Source: JBBQNJ01 sp038329845 (GTDB lineage Bacteria; Planctomycetota; Phycisphaerae; Tepidisphaerales; Tepidisphaeraceae). Taken from it: a stretch of 64,000 bases of DNA. The position numbers were made by a program, and so were the translations under genes. The notes below the pieces were generated by a model. That model was not told the DNA's origin and did not search any database. It worked only from the letters and a program-made list of their open reading frames with translations. Position 1 is the first letter of the stretch; every line of letters begins with the position of its first letter. Of the stretch, positions 58,559 to 64,000 are shown one piece after another. The stretch lies in assembly GCA_038329845.1 (NCBI GenBank), contig JBBQNJ010000011.1, positions 1 through 64,000 on the forward strand, read 5' to 3'.

Positions 58559-58675
58559 CTATCGCGCCGACTCGAGCGAGGCCGGGAGGTGGACTTCATG
58601 GATGCTCTTGTCGCAGGCGGTGAGAGTGAGCAGGCCGGCGATGAGAAGGGCGGATAGGGCGAGTTTGCTGATCAT
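58559..58675 (-). CDS. 38-residue lipoprotein
   Basis: A very short gene starting MISKLALSALLIAGLL and continuing TLTAC: a lipoprotein signal with Cys21 as the lipidation site, leaving a mature peptide of only 18 residues. The ATG overlaps the stop of the fucokinase gene upstream as ATGA, so it is translationally coupled. It resembles entericidin-sized lipoproteins in size only. The function is unknown. Confidence 0.65.
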   Translation of the reverse strand: MISKLALSALLIAGLLTLTACDKSIHEVHLPASLESAR

Positions 58676-61600
58676 GGTTTGACTCGTTGGGTCGAGATGG
58701 TCAGACCGGTGCGGTTGATGCGGGTCTGGTATACGCTGCCGAGGGAGCCGGGGCGGGCGGAGCGGCGTTCGAGAAGTTCTCGCAGTCGCCGCGCCTGGGC
58801 GTCGCAGCGGCAGAAGAAGTAGGCAAAACCCCCGCCGCCGGCGCCGGCGAGTCCGGCGGCGAGATAGTGTTCGCGCAGCTCCAGCAGCAGCACGTCGATG
58901 CCCGGCGTGGTCGATCCCGGATAGAGTTCTTTCTTGATCCGCCAGTAGCGGTCGATTTCCTCGGCGACGGCGGTCCATCGTCCCTTGAGCAGCGCCTGAC
59001 GCAGCGCTGCGGCACCGTCGGTGAGTTGGCGCATCAACAGCATGACGGCCGGCTCGCGGCCCAGCCATCGCCCCATGACGCGCCGGAGGATATCCCGGGC
59101 CAGCCGCTGCTGGCCGGAGAAATAAATGACCAGGCGCTGCTCGAGTTCGGCGTATCGCGCATCGCCCAGTCGCAGCGCCTCGACGACCGGGCGCTGGGGG
59201 ACACCCGGCACCGACATGGCGCTTTTGATCCCCGGGACGATCCCGCCCACCTGGTCCTGCCAGCCCCCGCCGGTGCTGAGGCGCTGCTCGAGCACCAGCG
59301 TCTGCTCGATGAGCTGCTCGTGCGTGGGACGTCGTCCGATGAGCTGATGCAGCGCCCCCAGCAGCGTGGCGGCGAGAATGCTGCTGGTGCCCAGCCCCGA
59401 TCCCTTGGGCACTCGGCACGACGTAGTCACATGCAGCCCGGCACCCAGGGATCGCATCCGCTGGCGCAGCCGCCGCGAGGCATCGGGGGCGGCGTCGGGG
59501 AGGATGCCGGTCATGTTCAAGGCGATCTTGTGCAGGGAAAACGGGTCATGCACATCCACCGCAGCCAGCGCCGCCGGTTCGGCGCAAAGGTCGCACCATC
59601 GGCCGAGATCGTGGCTCTCGACGATCAATCGCGGCTGGGCGAGGGTTCGCACGATGGCCCGCACGGGGGGCTGGCCGTCGAGGTCGATCGCCACGTTGAT
59701 TACATGTCCGCCGCGTTCGAAGCAGAACGGCGGGGTATCGCTCCAGCCGCCGGCCAGGTCGATCCTCACCGGGCTGGCGGCGGTTACCTCGACTCCGGGT
59801 GAAAGCTGATCGGGGCGAGCGGGAGGGTCTTGAATACGAATGTCCGCCGAGCGGTGCCCGACTTCGCTGGCCAGGGCCACCTTCGAGAAAGCCTGGGCGA
59901 TGGTGGACTCGATGCGCCGTCGGGCATCGGGAAGATTGGGATGGTCGGGGCGCTGGAGCAACTGTCCGGCCGACCATGCCGCCCGCGCCTGGTCGAGCGC
60001 CGCGGCGGATTCGGCGCTGTCGGAATTGGCGAAGTCGCGCAGCAGTTCATCGGCCGCATCGTAGGCGGCGGCGGTCGAATAATGCCCGATGACCGACTCG
60101 ACCGGCATATCCTCGCGCCGGCGGATCACGTCGATCATCTCGCCGGCCTGGAGGTAGGCTGCGACCATCTCACGATGCTCGATCATCGCCGCCGGGTCAG
60201 CCAGTTCGAGAATCATCGCCATGGAAAGCCGCTCGCTCGATCGCCAAGCCTTGACCAACTTCGCCGGCGCGGCACCGGCACCGCAGAGCGGCAGCAGGGG
60301 GTTGGGCGCATCTCGCCGCGCGGTGGTGGGAAAGACCCGCGCCGACCAGAGCGTGCGCTGATCTTCGGGTGCATCACCGGGCCAGAGCTCCCGCGCGGTG
60401 ATCGAATGTCGTTTCATCCACTGCTCGATCGGAGCCTCGAGAAAAAGGCATTTTCCTTCGGAGAATCGCCCCTTAAAGTCGTCTCGCACGCCGCAGACCA
60501 CCTGGGCGTACGCCGGGGATTTTTCGCTCGTTCGCACCGGCACCTGGAAGAACAACCGATCGTCCGGCAGGTCCACGCTCGTGTCTCTCGCCAGCACTTG
60601 GCTAACGACGCCGCCTTGTCCGATCGTCGCCGGGGCGCGCAGGATCGAATGCTCGACCACCGAGTCGCGCCCGAGTCGCCCGCTCTGGCCATCGTGATCG
60701 AGCAGAGCGCTGTGATAGACCCGCCGCTGCGGCTCGAGCGGCCATTGACAATGGGCCAGCACATCCTGCTGGAACAGCTCGGCGGCGGGGGATGGATTGT
60801 GGCCCACCATCGCGTCGCGGAACTGCAACGTGGTGCCGAGGTGGAGGAACTCTCCGTCGAGCCGCATGGCTTGGAAATCGATCCCGTGCATCGCTGCCCA
60901 CAGCTCGGCCCGCATCGGCGCCGCCGGGCCTTCGCCGACAAACGCTTTTCGCCGGGCGCCGACGGCCAGGGCGGCGGTGATGTCTTCGTACAAGTCCAAC
61001 TGTCGGCGATGCCGTTGATGCAGCGGCACCGTGGCGCGGCGCCGCGCCGAACCGGATAGTCCCGCCAGTTTCGCCAGCCTGCGCAGTTGATCCGGATCGA
61101 AAAACAGCAGCCCGGTGTCGATCAGCACGCGGTGCTGATCATCCACCGCCCCGGCCAGGCGCATCGCATCGACCGAAACCTTTTGCAAGGTCCGGGTGAT
61201 CCGTCCGCGTTCATCGGTGACGAACACCCCATGCCCGCGGCCCAGTTCCGCGTCCACCCGCATCGAGATCGCCGTGACTCCCGGCGGCGGGGCGGTCACA
61301 TGGCGATGGTCCATGAGCAGGAAGACATCCCCCGCGAGGATGAGCATCCCCGGCCCGAGGCGTTCGGGCAGCCCCGCGAGCGTGAGATAGAGATGATCGA
61401 ATAGCGTGGCGATCTGTCCGTCGGGTCGAAGCAGCGGCAGGGGGGCGAATATCTTCCCCACCGGGGAATACATCGGCAGGCGTTGGCTCATCCCTCCGGA
61501 GTGGATCAGCAGCAGGTGCAGCCGGTCAAAATCATCGAGCATCACCCCGTGCGACTCGATCAGATGGCGGATGGCATTGAGCGTGGCGCCGCCCGAGCCG

Positions 61601-61854
61601 ATGCGCGGGCCTGGCGGGTCGGCCACGACGGTCGCCTTCTGGATCGCCGGGAAAAACGCCCCGGTCGGCCCCACCGCCCGCTGGCGAAGCGCCAACTCCT
61701 GTCGATAGCCCGACGCCTGTTTTTCGTTGGTCGCGGTGAGGGTGAGAAAATCCCAGCACTCCCCCGGCGCGCTGCTCTGAACCGCCCGGCGATACGCCGC
61801 GGCGTTGGCGTCCAGGGCCACCTGCAAGGTCTGCAATGTCGAACTGTCGGCCAT
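58672..61854 (-). CDS. fkp: Bifunctional L-fucokinase / GDP-L-fucose pyrophosphorylase
   Basis: A 1060-residue protein of FKP size. The N-terminal half is the fucose-1-phosphate guanylyltransferase domain: PRIGSGGATLNAIRHLIESH and LIHSGGMSQRLPMYSPVGKI for nucleotide binding. The C-terminal half is a GHMP kinase: VRIDLAGGWSDTPPFCFERG (about residue 700) and the ATP loop PKGSGLGTSSILAATLLG (about 815), with STGGGWQDQVGG. It converts free L-fucose to GDP-fucose with ATP and GTP, feeding fucosylation of surface polysaccharides or proteins. It is unusual in bacteria outside Bacteroidetes and a few other phyla. A tiny lipoprotein gene is coupled to its 3' end. Confidence 0.92.
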   Translation of the reverse strand: MADSSTLQTLQVALDANAAAYRRAVQSSAPGECWDFLTLTATNEKQASGYRQELALRQRAVGPTGAFFPAIQKATVVADPPGPRIGSGGATLNAIRHLIESHGVMLDDFDRLHLLLIHSGGMSQRLPMYSPVGKIFAPLPLLRPDGQIATLFDHLYLTLAGLPERLGPGMLILAGDVFLLMDHRHVTAPPPGVTAISMRVDAELGRGHGVFVTDERGRITRTLQKVSVDAMRLAGAVDDQHRVLIDTGLLFFDPDQLRRLAKLAGLSGSARRRATVPLHQRHRRQLDLYEDITAALAVGARRKAFVGEGPAAPMRAELWAAMHGIDFQAMRLDGEFLHLGTTLQFRDAMVGHNPSPAAELFQQDVLAHCQWPLEPQRRVYHSALLDHDGQSGRLGRDSVVEHSILRAPATIGQGGVVSQVLARDTSVDLPDDRLFFQVPVRTSEKSPAYAQVVCGVRDDFKGRFSEGKCLFLEAPIEQWMKRHSITARELWPGDAPEDQRTLWSARVFPTTARRDAPNPLLPLCGAGAAPAKLVKAWRSSERLSMAMILELADPAAMIEHREMVAAYLQAGEMIDVIRRREDMPVESVIGHYSTAAAYDAADELLRDFANSDSAESAAALDQARAAWSAGQLLQRPDHPNLPDARRRIESTIAQAFSKVALASEVGHRSADIRIQDPPARPDQLSPGVEVTAASPVRIDLAGGWSDTPPFCFERGGHVINVAIDLDGQPPVRAIVRTLAQPRLIVESHDLGRWCDLCAEPAALAAVDVHDPFSLHKIALNMTGILPDAAPDASRRLRQRMRSLGAGLHVTTSCRVPKGSGLGTSSILAATLLGALHQLIGRRPTHEQLIEQTLVLEQRLSTGGGWQDQVGGIVPGIKSAMSVPGVPQRPVVEALRLGDARYAELEQRLVIYFSGQQRLARDILRRVMGRWLGREPAVMLLMRQLTDGAAALRQALLKGRWTAVAEEIDRYWRIKKELYPGSTTPGIDVLLLELREHYLAAGLAGAGGGGFAYFFCRCDAQARRLRELLERRSARPGSLGSVYQTRINRTGLTISTQRVKP

Positions 61855-61999
61855 ATCGCTGCGGTCCCTTCACCGGCACGCCGCCGCGGTCGGCGATTCA
61901 CGCCGGACCCATCTTCCGCGCCGGTTCGACCGGGCTTTGTAGCCGAAACCCGCCCGTTCCGCGATTGCGCCGCCCTTTGCCCGACGGCGAGCGCGAGAG

Positions 62000-63301
62000 C
62001 TAGAGCTGGTCAACTCCCGCGGCGAATTCGGCTTTGCCGATGATCGGGACCGTACCGAGGCGATCGGTTTCGGCGCGCGGATCCTGGGCGAGCGGGCCTT
62101 CGCTGGCGATGATCAGTTTCACTCCCGAGCCTTGCCCCAGCAGCGATTGCACGAATTGCTGACGGGTTTGATCCCAGTCGAGCATCACGCAGATGATCGT
62201 GGTGATGCGCGACAGATATTCGGCCAACTGCGGCGCGATCAGCGCAAACGGCTCGGTCGGGCTTTGCTCGACACAGGCCAGGATGTCGAGGATCTGATCG
62301 AGATAGGCCAAGCTGCGGCCGGCGGTGAGGTGATAGAGATTCGGACCGGCGGCGAACAGGTCCACCAGGTAGTCCTGCCGGGCCATGAAATCGCTGACGG
62401 CGGCGGCGAGCGACACCGCCCGCTCGAATGATTCATGCCGATCGCGGACAGCGCCGGCAGGGACATGGGTATCGAGAATCACCGCCACCCGCATGAAATA
62501 TTCCTCGCGGTATTCCCGCACAATCGGTCGATTAAGCCGCGCCGTGGCCCGCCAGTCGATGTCTCGCACGTTGTCGCCCTGGCGATACTCGCGGTTGCCC
62601 AGATACTCGAACGACTCGCCGATCTGCGACGCCAGCGCCACGCCGCCGGGATGATGCTTGCGTCCGCTGGGCAGTTGCAGGCTACTCAGCCGGGTGAACC
62701 GCGGATAGACCACCAATCGCTCATCGCGCGCGAAAACCCTCGGGGCCCGCAGCAGTCCGAAGGGATAGTCCGACTCGACCCTGAATCCGCGCAGCGGATG
62801 GACGCCGCGGCGACGGCAGCGCAACTCGACCCGCGCCCGCGCTGATTGTCCCGGCGCCAGGTCCGGCAGCGGCGACCCTTCGTCTTCGACCGCGTCAATC
62901 GCCGGCGGCAGCCGATGTGGGATCACGAACAGGTCGATCGCCATTCGGGTTCCGCTGTTGGTCACGTCGATATCCACCGGCAGGGCCTGATCCACCTCGA
63001 TGCGATCGACGTGTCGGACGCGCATCATCACCCGCGGCCGCATCCACGCCGCCGCCGCCGCTGCCACCACCCACAGCGCCATCGCATAGGTGTACGCGAC
63101 GTACCCGGGCATCTGAAGCGAAGCTCCGCCGTACACCGCGAACGCCAGCGTCGGCAGCAGGAACCATCGTCCAGCGCGGGTCAGGCGCTGGATGTACATC
63201 CGCCACAGCCAGCGAGAGATCGCCCCGCTCATCAGCGGATTCGACGCGATGTCCTTGCTCGGCGACATCGACGGGATCACGAATCGGAAGGATTTGCGCA
63301 T
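62000..63301 (-). CDS. DUF58-domain membrane protein
   Basis: A 433-residue protein with two N-terminal membrane segments (about residues 42-85) and a long extracytoplasmic or cytosolic region. The DUF58 core is RQGDNVRDIDWRATARLNRP, preceded by FEYLGNREY and followed by a von Willebrand A-like fold (VAVILDTHVPAG). DUF58 proteins normally accompany a MoxR ATPase and transglutaminase-like proteins; neither is adjacent within the window. The upstream gene on the same strand, 24 bp away, is a small unknown. Confidence 0.9.
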   Translation of the reverse strand: MRKSFRFVIPSMSPSKDIASNPLMSGAISRWLWRMYIQRLTRAGRWFLLPTLAFAVYGGASLQMPGYVAYTYAMALWVVAAAAAAWMRPRVMMRVRHVDRIEVDQALPVDIDVTNSGTRMAIDLFVIPHRLPPAIDAVEDEGSPLPDLAPGQSARARVELRCRRRGVHPLRGFRVESDYPFGLLRAPRVFARDERLVVYPRFTRLSSLQLPSGRKHHPGGVALASQIGESFEYLGNREYRQGDNVRDIDWRATARLNRPIVREYREEYFMRVAVILDTHVPAGAVRDRHESFERAVSLAAAVSDFMARQDYLVDLFAAGPNLYHLTAGRSLAYLDQILDILACVEQSPTEPFALIAPQLAEYLSRITTIICVMLDWDQTRQQFVQSLLGQGSGVKLIIASEGPLAQDPRAETDRLGTVPIIGKAEFAAGVDQL

Positions 63302-63325
63302 CAGGGGTTTTCATCCCGGCCGTTC

Positions 63326-63823
63326 TCAGCCGCGCCGGCGGGCAAGGTCGTCTCGAAGGTAGCTCTTGAACGTCTGCAAGCCCGCCTCGGTCCAGGCCGT
63401 CTCGATGCGCTGGGCCAACTGCTGGTTCCGTTTCATCAACTCGCAAAAAGGCGAGTATTCACGCGAATCGCGCGATGGGCAACAATGGCGATCATGCGTG
63501 TCGGCCCGGAATACGAATCCCTTGCCGTCGGGACGCCGGTCCAGACAAAGTTTCATGTGAGGATAGAAGGCATTGCCCAGACGAAGGCAGAAGCGGGCCG
63601 GAACGGTTGGATCGTCGCGCTCCAGGGCGTCTGAGGCATAGAACCGAGGGTTGTCGGTCGTGCCCAGAACCTCGAGCCGGCGGGCCACCGCCGCCGGAAT
63701 ACCGCCGTCGGGATACGCCAGGCGCATGTAAATGTCGGCCGCACGCCGGAACGCGGCGGGCGGCGGCGCGGGGACGGTGAATAGGGGCGGGGTCGCCACG
63801 AAGACTGAACCTGAAAATGCCAT
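63326..63823 (-). CDS. Hypothetical protein of 165 residues
   Basis: ATG 63823 is preceded by GGGG. It begins MAFSGSVFVATPPLFTVPAP. The centre has PRFYASDALERDDPTVPARF, RLGNAFYPHMKLCLDRRPDG and a cysteine/histidine-rich piece HDRHCCPSRDSREYSPFCEL that could bind a metal. It ends in a helix with basic tail. I do not recognise the family. It precedes the DUF58 gene on the same strand. Confidence 0.65.
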   Translation of the reverse strand: MAFSGSVFVATPPLFTVPAPPPAAFRRAADIYMRLAYPDGGIPAAVARRLEVLGTTDNPRFYASDALERDDPTVPARFCLRLGNAFYPHMKLCLDRRPDGKGFVFRADTHDRHCCPSRDSREYSPFCELMKRNQQLAQRIETAWTEAGLQTFKSYLRDDLARRRG

Positions 63824-63934
63824 CAACACATCCCCGGAGAAAAAACGATTTTTATCCGGGGTGCGCAAGATCGACTCATGCATTATACTGCCGATAGTGG
63901 CGTACTGTCTGGAGCGGTGAGCGAGGAATCGAAA

Positions 63935-64000
63935 ATGTCCAAGCGCGATGGCAACGGGGATCGTGAAGTCCTGGTCGTCGAGGATGACCCGGAGATCAAC
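63935..64000 (+). CDS. Response-regulator receiver domain, 5' part only
   Basis: The visible 22 codons from ATG 63935 (GAGGAA 7 bp upstream) read ...REVLVVEDDPEIN, the first strand and acidic pair of a CheY-like receiver. The gene runs off the right edge, so output domain and partner kinase are unseen. It diverges from the 165-residue hypothetical gene. Confidence 0.75.
   Translation, partial: MSKRDGNGDREVLVVEDDPEIN

Noticed and set aside
58559..59419. 286-codon minus-strand frame ending in the lipoprotein
   Set aside because: The part above 58675 is an alternate frame of fkp; only the last 38 codons, from the ATGA overlap, are supported.
59830..61059. 409-codon plus-strand frame
   Set aside because: Antisense to fkp, with the third-position bias expected of a shadow in G+C-rich DNA.

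Overview
The window looks like a G+C-rich chromosome segment from a planctomycete-type bacterium, most likely of the class Phycisphaerae. That placement is an inference. It rests on the density of PEP-CTERM surface proteins with short RRRR tails, the pseudopilins that pair an FTLVELLVV leader with a C-terminal H-X9-DG motif, the many secreted glycosidases of rare families, and Planctomycetota-like versions of housekeeping genes. No rRNA, exosortase or prepilin peptidase is present to confirm it.

Layout. (a) 1-13.2 kb, plus strand: a cut-off GntR/LacI-type regulator, two PEP-CTERM proteins (one a 917-residue autotransporter-repeat protein), a 120-bp IS66-like MITE, a pseudopilin, a secreted NHL-type propeller protein, a second pseudopilin and a 1421-residue secreted clan GH-A-like glycosidase. 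(b) 13.3-26.7 kb, mainly housekeeping: Rrf2 regulator, PQQ-type propeller protein, YmdB-like phosphodiesterase, thioredoxin, L-aspartate oxidase, a lone nuoC, RNase III, 5-formyl-THF cyclo-ligase, LysM/YkuD L,D-transpeptidase, HigA-like protein, tRNA-Ala(CGC), DUF151 nuclease and a DUF4159 protein whose 3' end is repeated five times. A dispersed palindromic repeat is concentrated here. (c) 26.9-35.4 kb, plus strand: LacI regulator, PEP-CTERM, barrel-like enzyme, pseudopilin, a PEP-CTERM ghost, PEP-CTERM, pseudopilin, and a LamG/pectate-lyase-fold protein. (d) 35.8-41.9 kb, minus strand: GntR/LacI regulator, PEP-CTERM, pseudopilin, secreted glycosidase; divergent from a GH50-like and a GH43/32-like gene (42-45.3 kb). 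(e) 45.6-57.2 kb: membrane glycosyltransferase-like protein, LOG-family protein, an unknown glycosidase-like protein next to a GH52 beta-xylosidase, a PIN/TRAM protein and small unknowns. (f) 57.2-58.4 kb: tRNA-Ala(GGC) followed by small accessory genes and two pieces of REP-associated transposase around a palindrome. (g) 58.5-64 kb: bifunctional fucokinase/GDP-fucose pyrophosphorylase coupled to a tiny lipoprotein, a DUF58 protein, an unknown, and the start of a response regulator.

The most notable pattern is a module that occurs three times in the same order: sugar-type regulator, PEP-CTERM protein immediately after it, H-X9-DG pseudopilin(s), then a secreted polysaccharide-active or propeller protein. 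This suggests a transcriptionally switched surface apparatus for polysaccharide use, in which a pseudopilin and a sorted surface protein are made together with the enzyme. The individual families are known; their joint function is not, to my knowledge.

The second pattern is structural. Short tandem duplications repeatedly include a gene's stop codon (13 bp x2, 52 bp x5, 72 bp x2, 38 bp x2, about 9 bp x8), and there are several gene ghosts. The accessory modules appear to be duplicated and pruned by replication-slippage-like events.
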